In this document: positions 25,601-36,370 of the stretch, one piece after another
Numbering within the stretch: position 1 is the stretch's first letter
Layout of the letters: each line of letters starts with the position of its first letter
Origin: Angiostrongylus vasorum
Taxonomy: Eukaryota; Nematoda; Chromadorea; Rhabditida; Metastrongylidae
DNA length: 64,000 nucleotides
Assembly: GCA_018806985.1 (NCBI GenBank)
Contig: JADANN010000162.1
Location: 2,067,501-2,131,500, forward strand
Direction: 5' to 3'
Notes under the pieces: model-generated
Seen by the model: only the letters and a program-made list of their open reading frames with translations
The model's database searches: none
What the model was told of the DNA's origin: nothing
Made by a program: the position numbers and the translations under genes

Positions 25601-27757
25601 TGTCTGTGGGTACACTGTTCTTTTTGCTTTGGCTTTCCTCGACTGCTACAAAATTTTCAGAACATTGGAAGGAAAATTGTTCTGAGCGCTAGTCGATCAG
25701 CCGAACAACCAATGCACTCAGGAATACAATTGACGATTAAACGTTAGAAACACCGTTATGCACGCTAAGATGTCTAAAATCAGATGTCTCGGACATGTGG
25801 TTCGTATTAGTGGCAATCAGTGGACATAGAGCATTAGTGCCTAAATCCCTCAAAATGTCAAGAGCATTAGTGCCTGAATTCCTGAAGATGTCAAACGCAT
25901 AGCAGGAAGATCGCCGTTTTAGAATCCTTTACGATGATCCTAGAAATAACATATGAAGTGCAGTGATTTCCCAGAGCAAGCAGCGAACCCATTGTGCTAC
26001 TCTTGCACACGATAAAGATAAACTGAGGCTTTACTGGTGCTCGCTCAAGTCCCTCGACGATCAGTGGGGGTGAGTGGTAATAGGAGGAATTTATTCCTCA
26101 CACTTCTGTAAGGAGTAAAAAATTCCTTTGTTTTGTCCACTACATAATCACGTTTTCAAGCAGCTAAAGCACAAGAGTTTTTGAAGGCCTCGACGAGGCA
26201 GGGAAATAGACAACGTTAGGCATCAAAAAGGATACAGTGGTCGATGTTGATTCATCTGACGTGCCATAAATTCGCTTTCACTAAGCGTCGTTAGAGGTGA
26301 CTAAATGCACATCTGCTCTGTACCATTAACTTGCGATAAAGTACCAATGAATCAAGTCAGTGCTGCTATCTTTCCAGACAAATCTGGTAGCAATTTGCCC
26401 ACCCTGGGGGGAATGGAAGGCTTGGTGAGCTCAGAGCATGGAGTCAAACCAATGACCGTGTGTGTAATGCAAGGCACGTCCAAGCAATGTGCAGGATGCA
26501 CTATAGTACTCATAAATTAAAAGGCAGTACACTTTAAAGAAAGCTGAAATTTGAAATAGTGGGAAATTCTTGGTTCCTAGATTATTGAGACCTCATCATA
26601 CGTGTACCTAAATGTTAGAAAACGACATTAAAGAGGAATTGTACAGAACAATGACAGCATCCTAGTCAGGGTTGGTCCGTGTCAAAGGAGTCCGGGGTCC
26701 ACCGAGAAACTCAGTACTTTGGACTTACACTTTCGATTCCGTTGGTCCTTTTGCGCGCTGTGTTGTAAATAAGACGAGCTACCACTTCAACCACATCTAT
26801 AATTTTTTGGCACTACTCACAAGGCGGTTTGACGGTAAAAAAAAAGCTCTCGGCGTTGATCAATCCCTAGGGGATGCACCATGCATTCGACTTCACTAAG
26901 CATCGTTGGAGGCGACTGAATGCGTATATGGCCTTTACAATAACTCGCGTTGGTTTACCGATTTATCGAGCCATTGCTGCTATCCTCCCAGACAAGTCGG
27001 GTAGCAATTTGCGAGCCCCGAAAGGATGGAAGACTTGGTGAGCCAGTAGCGCGGGGCCGATCCCATGTGTGCTTTGCAGGGCGTCTCCGATCACTGCGCC
27101 ACACGGGGCTTAGCGGTACTATTTGAAAATAGCAGACACCGACGTGGTCAAGATAGTTCGCTGTTCAGATCTTAAGAAATCAACTTGACCTGGAGATGTA
27201 GGAGAATGTACTTTGAGAGCAGAGCATACATAGGTCATTCAGGTAATAAGAAGAGCTGACGACAGTTGAGCGAAAAAAACAGTTGAGCAAACTCCAAAAA
27301 AGATGAAAAAATCTTCTGGAGCGAATATCTACAAGATGCGCGGTTTATATCTCGCAAACATTACCATGAAGGAAGAATTCAATAAGAAGAAACGAATGGA
27401 AAATGTCATGAAGCGATTCACTCATGAAGTCGAGCCATCCAAACTATCCATGGCTTTTTTATTATTTACATTGAATGGACTCGTGCCTATTATTGACTTC
27501 TAGGTTTATAAAAGAGGTAAATAAAAAAGTCGTTCTATCGAAAGTTTTATACTAATTTATGTATGCTTTAGATTTCTTTGAACAAAACCATTCGATTGCA
27601 GGGATCGATATGGCCTAAGTCACCAATGTTCCTTCTGGCCTCCATTTCACTTGCAGCGTCTCTGTTCACATGTCTTCTTCCGGAAACCCACAAGAAGCCA
27701 CTACCCGTCAGCCTGCGCCAGACAACCGCGCAATCACCGGATCTCCAACCCTCCTGA
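10684..27757 (+). CDS. Organic cation transporter-like MFS carrier (SLC22 type), complete, 11 exons
   Basis: Predicted plasma-membrane carrier for organic ions (family knowledge; substrate unknown). Exons: 10684-10819, 10902-11044, 16767-16870, 18173-18299, 18475-18674, 19774-19926, 22764-22835, 22902-23036, 23206-23282, 23648-23829, 27602-27757. All phases match, giving 494 residues, normal for the family. The N terminus has a seven-Gln run (9-15), then PEDVLDHLG leads into TM1 (about 52-76). A short Cys-bearing loop follows, then EFDLRGDRSYLTEWSTS and TM2. MFS motif A reads ADRFGRRPLLL (about 126-136). PET lies near 240, FLEKCGRKLV near 353-362, YASEVFPTSIRN near 409-420 and LPET near 469-472. 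The start is the first ATG after an upstream in-frame stop. Introns 2 and 10 exceed 3.7 kb and are full of repeats. Exon 9 can also be read in another frame, but only the acceptor at 23205 gives the conserved motif. About 12 membrane helices are expected. Confidence 0.93.
13660..13980. repeat. S2 repeat in transporter intron 2
   Basis: Carries the S2 words CCACAATGATGCTGAGA, CATCAGCAATCACCC, AATCGGCATTGAACC and GCAGTCGAAATCACAA. A second, more decayed S2-like half lies just before it (13440-13640) in the opposite orientation. The rest of intron 2 from 11045 to 13440 holds nothing I recognise. Confidence 0.6.
14150..15860 (-). mobile_element. RTE-type LINE relic (endonuclease and RT N-terminal pieces) in transporter intron 2
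   Basis: On the minus strand, from right to left, there is an endonuclease piece (GNGGVGGFYVLVKTSL near 15620-15670), then a gap of decayed sequence. A linker follows (KKRIAAVMAETAEVGKNIRKA and NMIHDYYSVLLS, 14523-14834), then an RT piece (DNDNYRLICLLSSVYKPFIRVILKRI, with EGQPCEQEAF, 14176-14367). It stops before the catalytic RT motif. It lies antisense to the host gene. Confidence 0.75.
15885..16320. repeat. S2 repeat in transporter intron 2
   Basis: S2 copy with CAGTTTTTTTATCC, CTGATATCAGCAATCACC, CCTGTTGATGGGTTATTG and a tRNA-like stretch reading GTGGATAGCGCGTAAGGC, then CTGGTTCGGAGCC. The 3' end carries TCCTTGTGGTTTTG. Confidence 0.55.
16930..17200 (-). repeat. S3 repeat, divergent partial copy
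   Basis: The ends resemble the minus-oriented S3 copies at 36996 and 55700: CCCTCATCGTGGCGGAGAG at one end and ACAAGAGGCGGTGACTGCCT at the other. The middle is too divergent to align by eye. It lies in the GC-AG intron. Confidence 0.4.
17225..17445 (-). repeat. S1 tRNA-derived SINE-like repeat in transporter intron 3
   Basis: A minus-oriented S1 copy with GGCCTACCGATGTATCGAGC, CAAATCTGGTACCAATTTGC and a tRNA-like end reading (complement) GTGTGGCGCATTGGTTGG and GGAATCGATCCCTG. It is truncated at the tail side. Confidence 0.75.
19040..19380 (-). repeat. S1b SINE-like repeat in transporter intron 5
   Basis: A minus-oriented S1b copy: CGCATCTACTGTGCGG, GTTTCCTCGCATCCACCATC, TTTTGTGTGTAGGTTCGACT and GAGGCTTGGTAAGCGTGATT. 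It ends in a decayed tRNA-like block (CTCTGCGCTACCGG). A further short S1-like scrap lies near 19430-19510. Confidence 0.6.
20030..20560. repeat. S2 repeats, one full and one partial copy in transporter intron 6
   Basis: The block CACTGCAAACACCTGCGGTC followed by GGAGTTTTGCAAATATCTCA occurs at about 20185-20235. It recurs almost unchanged at 20495-20545. Between them lies CAGCTTAACTGGGTTCAATG, GACGGGTGATTGCTGACGGC and GGTGTGGTGGTGAACGCGTT. These are the clearest S2 copies in the window and define the family. The remainder of the 2.8-kb intron 6 has no recognised coding sequence. Confidence 0.7.
22325..22420 (-). repeat. Penelope-type 3' tail fragment
   Basis: AAATTTCGCCTTCTTCAGAG and GGAAAGGTCAAGCTGACGCC are the reverse complement of the tail found at 4665-4715 and 38110-38150. 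The fragment begins at an acceptor-like TTTCAG, but its frames close quickly, so it is not an exon. Confidence 0.5.
24560..26080 (+). mobile_element. RTE-type LINE relic in transporter intron 10
   Basis: The left end has an endonuclease-like FVVGHFNDRKAMKESGG and NGNHLLGLLSTSC (24590-24710), with GHFN where GDFN is usual. The right end has the C-terminal segment HAKMSKIRCLGHVVRISGN (25755-25820), and then decayed AAGCAGCGAACCCATTGTGC and CTCGACGATCAGTGGG (to 26075). The reverse transcriptase core is missing. A duplicated 33-34-bp word (AGCATTAGTGCCT, at 25830 and 25863) lies near the end. Confidence 0.6.
26265..26505 (-). repeat. S1 SINE-like repeat in transporter intron 10
   Basis: A minus-oriented, decayed S1 copy: CACTAAGCGTCGTTAGAGG, CAGACAAATCTGGTAGCAAT, GGAATGGAAGGCTTGGTGAG. 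The tRNA-like head at the right end is poorly preserved. Confidence 0.6.
26840..27112 (-). repeat. S1 SINE-like repeat in transporter intron 10
   Basis: A near full-length minus-oriented S1 copy. It runs from CTCTCGGCGTTGATCAATCC (tail) through CCTCCCAGACAAGTCGGGTA to GCGTCTCCGATCACTGCGCC (tRNA-like head). Confidence 0.7.
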
Positions 27758-27821
27758 TGTCATTTGGTCACTTCTTGCTCATATGATGGACAATCACGTC
27801 ACTCATGGGTTTGCGGCGTTT

Positions 27822-27827
27822 AATAAA
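27822..27827 (+). promoter_or_regulatory. Poly(A) signal of the transporter gene
   Basis: A canonical AATAAA lies 65 nt after the stop codon, a normal 3' UTR length for a nematode gene. It supports 27755-27757 as the true stop. Confidence 0.65.
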
Positions 27828-28031
27828 TCGTGACTTTCTCAGTTTCTTATGAAGCGAATTTTTTTTTCAACGAAGGAGACTTGGTAAAACAATAAAAGTG
27901 ACACCAGAATCTTTCTGTCCGATTTTTCGTTAGGTTTTGATGTCGGGAAATAGGCGAAACCTTTCTTTGTCTTCATAGATGAAGGGAACTTACACTAAGC
28001 TCTTCAAGACAATAATAGGGATATATTTCGA

Positions 28032-28325
28032 TGGAAGGCGCGTGTGGCGCAATGGCTGGAGGCGCCGCTGCAACACGCACCTGCAATCGATCCTCGCACC
28101 CATGGCCCACCAAGCCTTCCATAGCTCCAGGGTCGGCGAGGTGGTACCAGACTCGTCTGGGAGGATAGCAGCACTGGCTCGATACATCGGTAGGACACCG
28201 CGAGTCATTCTAAAGGCCAGATATGCATTCAATCACCTCCAGCGATACTTAATGAAGTCGAAGGCATGGGGCATCCCTCAGGGGATTGATCGACGCTGAG
28301 AGCTCTTTTATCCTTTATATTTCGA
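28032..28325 (+). repeat. S1 tRNA-derived SINE-like repeat
   Basis: A full-length plus-oriented S1. The head GCGTGTGGCGCAATGGCTGG resembles an A box, and GCAATCGATCCTCGC is a weak B box. The body follows with CCATGGCCCACCAAGCCTTC, GGTACCAGACTCGTCTGGGA and CGATACATCGGTAGGACACC. The tail is GGGGATTGATCGACGCTGAG and then CTTTTATCC. Confidence 0.8.
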
Positions 28326-29990
28326 TTGTTTCGATCACCTCGATAATTTGGGCCTTTGGGCCATTCCAATCAAGAACGACATTTCAATAGTTTGTTACTT
28401 TTTGATTTCTACTAGTATTCCTTCCTACCTTCCACGTGGTCTGAAATTCCGAATTTAATGCTTTTGGAGCATAATTCTTCTAGTTCGGTAAGTGGTCTAA
28501 GCAGAGGAATAAATCAGAGCTATCAACTCAGCAACTGAAACAGCCAAAAAAGTAAGACACTGTCAATCGGAATAATCAAGGAGGAAGCGAGTAGAAGACC
28601 GGTGGGAATCCAAAACTATTTAAAGAATTTTTGATGACGGCGAGAAACTACCCAAAGCCGAATCAAAACAAAAGTAATAGCTTATTCGCCATGTGCTAGC
28701 TAACAAAATATCGACTGCTGCAGGATGGATTATCAATTGAAAAACAAATGATCATCACCTGATAATCATATCAGCAACAACTGCCCTGTATAAGAAAGCG
28801 TCGCGGGTGTGTTCGACTCATTCGAGATGCTCAACTGAGGAAGATCTGGTTCGATACGAGATGAAGACGCGACATCGAGAAGAGGAACAATTGTGGACCA
28901 TCGACAAGGATCGTCGGCTCTGATGAAGGCGAAGACGTCGAAACGTTAGCCGAATAAACATCTCATATCAACCTCGTACAATCTCAACGATATGAACGAA
29001 TGTTGATAATAGCTTATTGTTTGGACAAAAATATAAACCTTAAACACTATTTATTACAACGGAGAATGGTCATCGACAACGCAAATCTCGTGTCTCACAC
29101 CAATCCACTATTGTGAGCTGTTCAAGGTCTGTTGAACGTCTTAAACTTTTGTCTTCAGAACACATGTGTTAACCTTAAGTAATCGTTGAACCATACTACC
29201 TGTAATTTCGTTGTCAAGTAAATTACCTGTAATCCTTGAGTATCTCGACCGGGCACCATGCGTCCCTGTCGCGTCTAAAAAGCTGCTCAGATGCTTGTGC
29301 TTCCTTGAAAGACATGAACAGAATCAAACTTCTTCGAGGTCATTGTTCTTAGAACAAAGGTAACAAAAGAAACCCGCCGGGTTTACTCATACAATGGGTT
29401 TACTGTTCACTGCTTTTTGAAAGAAAGTACGGAATTTCTCTTCGGCCTTGGCTACTCTGTTTACCGATGAACTTCTCCTGTAGTTCGAACTTCGATACTT
29501 TGGAGCACTTTGAGCCACAGTTGAGTCGGTAAATCATTGGAGGGCTAGAAATAACGAAACATGCTAATCGAAATTGGCATTGTCATAATCTATACGCCTT
29601 TACAAAAGGGCCATATGACCGGTCAACGCACTAACACACAGCTTCATACAACTCAAACTGAAGCGTTTTCTACATGCAATTTCTGCAACGGCTCGACTAT
29701 TAAAAGTTTTCTTTGGGATGCTGCCAAATTGCTTAAAGACGTGGTAGCGAAGTAGCGGCACGACATTTGCAGACTATATACGGCAGGATTTTGTGTCTCA
29801 ATTTCCACAACTTTTACAGTGCCTGCTGGTTATGCAACGTGTGTTTAAAGAACCCCGAGCAGGAGAACTGCTTACGACGCAAACATCCTGCTTTTTTGGA
29901 GCACTTTTTTCGCTTTCTAACAACAGATCTACATTCCATTTACTCCACACAAATTATGAAGGAATAGATTTCTCTGCTTATTACCAAAGA
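28326..29990. other. Intergenic region with one S4 arm and no supported gene
   Basis: Apart from the S4 arm at 28790-28985 I see only AT-rich sequence and short open frames (29561-29755, 29767-29967) with no motif or splice partners. Confidence 0.45.
28790..28985 (+). repeat. S4 foldback element, right arm only
   Basis: Reads ATCGAGAAGAGGAACAATTG, TGGACCATCGACAAGGATCG, CTCTGATGAAGGCGAAGACG, TCGAAACGTTAGCCGAATAA. The left arm is only weakly traceable before it (TATAAGAAAGCG near 28790). Confidence 0.6.
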
Positions 29991-29993
29991 GTA

Positions 29994-30277
29994 AAGGGCG
30001 AGTGTGGTGCAGTGGTCGAAGGCGTCCTGCAACACACACGTGAAATCGATCCCCCGCGCCCATGGCCCATCAAGCCTTCCATCCCTCCGGGGTCCGCAAA
30101 TTGGTACCAGACTTGTCTGGGAAGATAGCAATACTTGCTCGATACATCGGTAGGCCACCGCGAGTCGTTGTAAAGGCTGAATGTGCATTCAGTCACCTCC
30201 AACGATGCTTAGTGAAGTCGAATGCATGGCGCATCCCTCATTGATTGTTCAGCATCGAGAGCTTTGTCGTTTTATTT
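29994..30277 (+). repeat. S1 SINE-like repeat
   Basis: Full-length plus-oriented S1 with GGCGAGTGTGGTGCAGTGG, CATGGCCCATCAAGCCTTCC, GGTACCAGACTTGTCTGGGA and the tail GATTGTTCAGCATCGAGAGC followed by a T-rich end. Confidence 0.8.
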
Positions 30278-30656
30278 TTTTTTCATTCCCAAAGAATCAC
30301 CGCAAACCTTTCGATGAAGATTCCGTTTCAGTACGTCTACATGCTCAGTCTTTGGGTAAACGGTACTCATAACGCCTTTGCTGAATCATCTAGAGTGGAC
30401 CCGATTTCCGACTGATGTCAAGACACAAAAAAACGCGAACATAATCCTTTTTTTGTAAAAAACATGTTCAGAAGAAATTACGCCGCTGCAGTGGTTGTTA
30501 GTGGGACATAGTACTTCGAGTTAGCTGCCAAAAAACGAAAAAAACTGGTGGCTTCAAAGGGAATGCCGAAGTTCATATGAATTTGCCACGCAGAACTTTT
30601 TTGACGTTACCAGACAGCAAAACCTCAACCTGCAATGAAACGTTTCTACACAATAA

Positions 30657-30942
30657 TAAAAGGGCGCGTGTAGCTCAGTGGTCGGAGGCGCCCTTTATTA
30701 AACACGTGAAATCGATCCCCGCGCCCATGGCTCATCAAGCCTTCCATCCCTCCCGAGTCCGCAAATTGGTACCAGACTTGTCTGGGAAGGTAGCAATACT
30801 TGCTCAATACATCGGTAGGCCACCGCGAGTCGTTGTAAAGGCTGGATGTGCATTCAGTCACCTCCAACGATGCTTAAAGAAGTCGAATGCACGGCGCATC
30901 CCTCAGGGGATTGATGCACGCCGAAAGCTCTATCTTTTTTAG
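30657..30942 (+). repeat. S1 SINE-like repeat
   Basis: Full-length plus-oriented S1, very like the copy 660 bp upstream. It has the best-kept tRNA-like head of the family: GGGCGCGTGTAGCTCAGTGG, close to a tRNA 5' half with an A box. Confidence 0.8.
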
Positions 30943-30944
30943 CT

Positions 30945-32970
30945 CTATACAATAATAGCACAAGCACGATAATAACGGTATGACGATATCTAGTGATGCA
31001 ACCACTATAAGAAAAAAACAGGATCAACTGAAGGTAAAATAAAGGGAGAGGAGTTCTCTTGAAACAATAAAGTACTCTCCACAGTACGCTATTGGAGTAA
31101 TGTGATGCATAAATATTACAAAGAACACTTCAGTAACGGTGCAAGGAATCAACATAGGAGACATACGTAAGACAGCAATAGCTTCAACCCTTTTCTAACC
31201 GTACATCTTGATTTTAACGCGCACTTCAAGTGCACTCCACTGACACGCCGTCCGATGGACCAGCTCCACGAGAATGGCCGAGATCGTGAAAGGGTTAAAG
31301 CCTTGGTATTGTAACAACTATTCACTGCACACGGCTGAGAAGAACTGCTTCTCTTTCAACATTTTCAGGTAGATATATAGTTTTTTGACAATATAATACT
31401 TTCGCGACCTTTGTAGTTAATCGATGGCTTGTCGAATACAGATTTTATACCGGGCGTGCTCTATGGATAGATATTCTCGGCTATTCCTGCAGAAACCTGC
31501 TTCGGACAATGGAATGCAATCGATGGATATAAAAAACATGAAACAAGCACAACTGCACTCCCGTTGTCCCACGAAGCCATGCGGAAAGCTAATAACATCA
31601 TGGTCTAATAATGGACGAATTTTTTTTCAAACACAAGAGTTAGATCACACACAGGAGGTGTCCAAGGACATGGTGACATAAACTTAAGAACCAGCAGATA
31701 TATAGAAGTTAGGAAAACATGGAGAGAGAGAGAATAGAACAATAATATCAAGAAACCAATATGTCGTCCCTCTTCCGCGGGCTTACGGACAGTGGGACAT
31801 CTTGACATCAATGCGTATCTCAACTGCGCTCCGCTTAAATGCGGTTGTGAAAGAATGAAACTATTGGTGAGCATTAGGGGCGCAATAAGTGTAATATACC
31901 ATAGTGATTGCATGCAGTAGATTCTAACAATTGGAACATACAATGAGAGCTGAAGAAGCGAGAATGTGAAAGCTGTGACAGCAGGAGGAAGCGATGACTA
32001 TTGCTTCCCTTTCTCTGGAATGGACGTGATTCTTTTTCAGCTAGCGTTTTGCAGAAATGCAAATGTTAAGATGCAAAGAAGGCACACAGGCTATGTCATT
32101 GGATTTTCAATTGTAAAGTCATTGACATATCATGGAACAATTAGCATTTTCCAGCCAGCTGCAGGGCAAAATCTAAGCTAGATGACTTAGACACATACTA
32201 TGACAGGGTTAGAGAAGTGTTTTGGGACGTCGGGATAAATGTGGCTAAAAGTTAGAACAGTTGGCATAAAAAAAACATACTGTAATACAGAAAGTAGTCG
32301 CTTGGATCACAACGATCTCAACTTCCCATTCAATTCACGCGGCGCACCTTGGAAGAGTTGTTTCTGATTCAGTCCAAATGTCCAAAACGGTTCTTGTATT
32401 ACTGCCCACAGCTTCAATAAGATCTAAAACCGTTCTTTAAGCAATGCTCATTGTTCAGCAGCTATAATATAATCCGATCTTACTCATACACGAGGCTTCC
32501 ATCTTTGTGAAGAAATTTCTCAAACCAATACGTCATCACCTAAAGCTCATGAATAGTGATTCTGATCATAAGCATTAGTTTCTAACCACCGAATTAAATA
32601 AAAGCCGTTTTTAAAAATATTACTGCATCGTTGGACCCGTCGAGAAGTTCCTCGGTAAAGTTCGATGCTCGTTCACGTTTGAATTTTTACTTAACAATGG
32701 CTAAATAGCCGACTTATTTTACCAGCCGAAATTAAATGTAAAGAAACAAGGCCGTAAAGTCAGAAACACACCCGGCTTAAAAAGTATGTACGAAAGCGTA
32801 TAAAATCGTTTATGAAAATGAAATGTAATCAAAGACTGGAAACGCGTTGCCAATGTAATCAAATTTCTGGAAAAGCTCTCTCGATGGAAGATCGGTAGAA
32901 GCACAATACGAGTGTATTATACCCAAAAGGATGGATGATGGTTATTTCTGTAATGAGGCAGAGAATAAAG
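30945..32970. other. Intergenic stretch, no supported gene
   Basis: Two related scraps (ACATCTTGATTTTAACGCGC near 31205 and ACATCTTGACATCAATGCG near 31797) suggest an unnamed short repeat. An open frame at 31424-31681 has no motif and no splice partners. Confidence 0.4.
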
Positions 32971-32974
32971 CATA

Positions 32975-33225
32975 AAGTACTCAGCGCTGACCAACCCATG
33001 ATGGTTGTGTCGTGCTTCTCACCTCATCAAGCATAGTAGATGCAACTGAATGCATATCTGGCCTAAACACTGGCTTGTCATAGCCAATGAATGGGCCTAA
33101 GTCGGTGTTTTTATCTTCCCAGGCAAGCCTGAAATGGGTTTGGTGAGGCTGGTTGCGGGTTCGAATAAGCGACCGGGGCTTGTGTATTGGATTGTACGTT
33201 TAACCACTGCGCTACAGGTACCTTC
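32975..33225 (-). repeat. S1-related SINE-like repeat, decayed
   Basis: Minus orientation. It has CAGCGCTGACCAACCCATGA (tail), AACTGAATGCATATCTGGCC, and a head block with GGTTGCGGGTTCGAATAAGC and CACTGCGCTACAGGTACC. The GGGTTCGAATAAGC lies where the tRNA-like B box would be. Confidence 0.5.
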
Positions 33226-33884
33226 ACAACGAGGTACTAGAAATGTGATGAAGAAAGGAGCATTTTCGCGCATTTTACCAAAGAATGGCAATTTTACTCA
33301 ACAACAGGGTTGGAAGAAACACTTCCACCAAAATATTCGTCATCACCTCCTTTATGTCAGCAACCACAGCTGTGTGCATTTTGCCGTTAAACTTTTTTCC
33401 AAAGCATGACTTTTGTTTCGCCTTTATGTCTTTCCAAGATAACCTTAACAGTTTTCGTTCTGATCAACCTTCGTGTTTGTTATCACCTTGTGTCTAAGCA
33501 TCTCCCAATATTTTCCTTGCTTTCCGTGCAATTCGAGAAGAAAAAAAATCATAACTCCTTACGAAATTCTGTCTTGAATAAGCGCTCGTTAGTCATGTTG
33601 TTACCGCTGATTCATTCCAATAACGGCCAAAGGAATTTCAAGAGGAGATTAACCACTGTTACACCAACAGCTAATCACTGACGGTCCACTCCACTAATTT
33701 TTTCCAAAACTAGTTAATCACTGAGAACTTCGTCCCTCTCAATGGTACCTGTTTCTAGCCATAAATGTTTTTCATTGGTATCCAGTGTTTTTAATGATTT
33801 TTTTTTCTATTTATGTAGTCAACTACTTCTAATTAACCGACTTTCACTTAATCTCGGCGTGAATAATTAGTATATCTCTTTGGA

Positions 33885-34310
33885 TTGTTACGCTTACACG
33901 AGGTTGTTACTAAGCGTTTCGGCTGACATTTCTTTGTCTTCGTCTTGCTCAGAGCCGATGATCCAAGTCGATGCCCATAGCCGTTCGTCTTCTCGATGTG
34001 GTGCCTTTCTCGTCGTATCGAGTCAAATCACGTCTTGTCGTGTCGAATCCACGGGATGGATTGTCGACATGCAAAGAAATCGTTATCACTCCAAAATCAG
34101 CCGGCAACCGTTCTGTGTAAAAGAGCGCTACCGGGTGAGGTGGCCGCGTTTTAGTGGTGTTCCACTGACCAGGATTCGACTCGATACAACGACGAGGACA
34201 CATCGAGAAGACGATCAACTGTGGACCATCAACTCGGATCATCGGCTGTGAAGAAGGCGAAGACCCCGAAGCGACACCCGAATGAATGTAATGCAACAAC
34301 CTCGTGTAAG
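33885..34310. mobile_element. S4 foldback element, both arms present
   Basis: The left arm reads CGAGGTTGTTACTAAGCGTT, TCAGAGCCGATGATCCAAGT, CGTTCGTCTTCTCGATGTGG. The right arm repeats it in reverse: CACATCGAGAAGACGATCAA, GGACCATCAACTCGGATCAT, ending ATGCAACAACCTCG. The outermost bases CGAGGTTGTT and AACAACCTCG are a perfect inverted pair, giving plausible element ends. The centre holds no coding sequence beyond chance open frames. Confidence 0.8.
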
Positions 34311-34899
34311 CTAAATAATTCAGAGAGCTAAAGTTAAGTTTTTGATAGTTATAAAGTCTTACATATCTGATTTTCTCCAGTGGGAAATGTTCTACGGTCT
34401 ATTTGTTTCAAAGCATTTTTGTGAATTTCTTTTCTACTTTAGCAACCAGCACCAAACCGTAAAGATCATTATCCATAAGTAGTTTTTAAGAGCTTTACGT
34501 TGAAGCGAAGAATACAATCATCCAACATAATGTTTAACGGTTCTGAGATCAGCACTGTAAACCGACAAATTCTCAGAGAAAATTTAAGATTCGTTAAGAC
34601 CTTTCATTAGAGAGTTCAAGACTTTTCTTCCTCATTCTGAGCAGGACCGTTATTAATAGATGGAAACGACCATCTTTTGAAGAAACCACATGTGGCGACA
34701 AACTCCGTCAACTACAGACTTCTTCCACGGAACTCGACATTCACACAAGTTATGTGCTGCTTTATCTGACCATTTTATGTGTTTATATGCCGCATTCACA
34801 TATAGGTCTGATCCCGCCGCTTCTTTCACTCAATTTGTTTTTTTCTCAATTCATCGTATGCAATCGCCGAACATTGTGAACTAAGGCAATCGGTGCGAA

Positions 34900-34980
34900 G
34901 GTTGGTTCGCCAGTGACGGAATCGAACCGATGAGCATGGCTTTATTACCACGGCATACCAAACCCCTTCACTTTCAGTAA
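34900..34980 (-). repeat. tRNA-like sequence, probably a pseudogene or SINE head
   Basis: Read on the minus strand it has a perfect B box, GGTTCGATTCC (complement at 34918-34928), and a weak A-box-like TGGTATGCCGTGG. I cannot fold a complete cloverleaf by eye, so I do not call a functional tRNA. Confidence 0.35.
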
Positions 34981-36350
34981 CACATTTGGTCATCGTAGTT
35001 TCATCATCTGGCCATGCAGGCTCTACGTTAGAGTGTTCAAACCGTGATATCCTTAACTAGAAACAGCGACTGATGGCTGATGGGGTGTTCCTGGCATTCC
35101 AGGGACCGATGTCGAGCCAGTGCTGGCGTTGATTCAGAGCCGAAGCACTATTGATTCCGAACATCGAACACGTTCCCACTTCCGTTGCCGTTTCGATGTT
35201 GTGTCTTCGCCTATCGTCTCGATGCATTCGGAGAGTGTGTGCGTTATAATTTACATGATATGTGGAGACTATCTGTACTAATTTTACACATTTATGCTTA
35301 GATAGGGACTTGCTATCATTTCTGAAGGATTCCGGAATCCGTCAGAAAAATCCTAGAAGCTTCTAAGTAAGCTGAATTACGAAGTTTCATGTGAGAGAGA
35401 AGGTGGTCTGGGCAGAAGTTCATAGCGAAAAAGTGCCGGCGAACCTCAATTTCAGTGAATTGGCCCTTTTCCTAATGGCGCTTCACCCTATTATTGCTCG
35501 GAAACAAAATCAAAGAAAACGAAATACAGAGAAATAACTCTTTACTGTCAAGCTAGAGTCAAGCTCAACAGGGTCTTCTTTCTCGCTATTTTTGCCAAGC
35601 CCGTTCTCTTGGCTGTGGTTTCGCTAGATAGTACAGTATGGACAGTGAGAACACATTCGAACTTGATTACGTCGCTCAGAGGTCGAGCTAGAGTCCTCTT
35701 CTCTAGTTAAGGAACAGACTTCCTGGAAGCGCTTAAGCCGTAGATAGGAACGTTGTTTCCGTAAAGCATCGCGATCTCCGTGATGTCTCGTGTTTTCTGG
35801 ACGTCCCCAGGAAAATTAATGAAGATTATGATCTGTGCTACATCGTACCGATATCCGCATCTGGTCTCCAAAGAGGTGTGAAGTACTGCCAACTTTCCCA
35901 CTAGTGTAATTCGCATGCTGGAATAAACAATTCCAACACTGCGCTTTAACCCTCTATCAATTTTTTAGGTGGCCATAAACTCTTCGTTATTCAAGAGTTT
36001 ACTCTTCCCCAGCTATGGATAATTTCCTAACAATAGCTGATTCACCCATTAGTATGACCGCTTCCGCATGTCGCGCTCCAATGCTGGCGTCCAGCGCGCC
36101 AAATCCATAAATTCAAATCTCGTTTTTTCTTCAGTTTTACTAACGTGTGTGATTTCTTCTATTTCATGAGATGCTTGGTGTCTCTCTTATGCTTGGCAAA
36201 CTATCGAGCTCTTGAAGCATGTTTTGGATCTGGTAGTGGCCACCTTTTATGCTGTGATCCCGAATGTGTAGGAGCTTTTAGTGGCATAGTGTTAAAGCTA
36301 AAAAGGAAGCTATTCTTATTTCTATTTAGATGTCTCTGATCCTAGTGTAT
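34980..36350. other. Upstream region of the DEP gene
   Basis: No recognised repeat or coding exon. Open frames at 35707-35916 (minus) and 36145-36339 (plus) show no family motif. Confidence 0.4.
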
Positions 36351-36370
36351 TTCCATTCCAGATACCCTAG
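36351..36370 (+). promoter_or_regulatory. Splice acceptor just upstream of the DEP gene start (possible SL trans-splice site)
   Basis: TTTCCATTCCAG ends at 36361. Nine bases later comes the start codon, with an in-frame TAG directly before it. That fixes the start and leaves a 5' UTR of 9 nt if the site is used, typical of spliced-leader trans-splicing in nematodes. Confidence 0.5.

Noticed and set aside
28032..30942. tRNA genes at the S1 heads
   Set aside because: The A-box-like parts are present but the B box and acceptor pairing are degenerate, and the same long non-tRNA body follows each copy.
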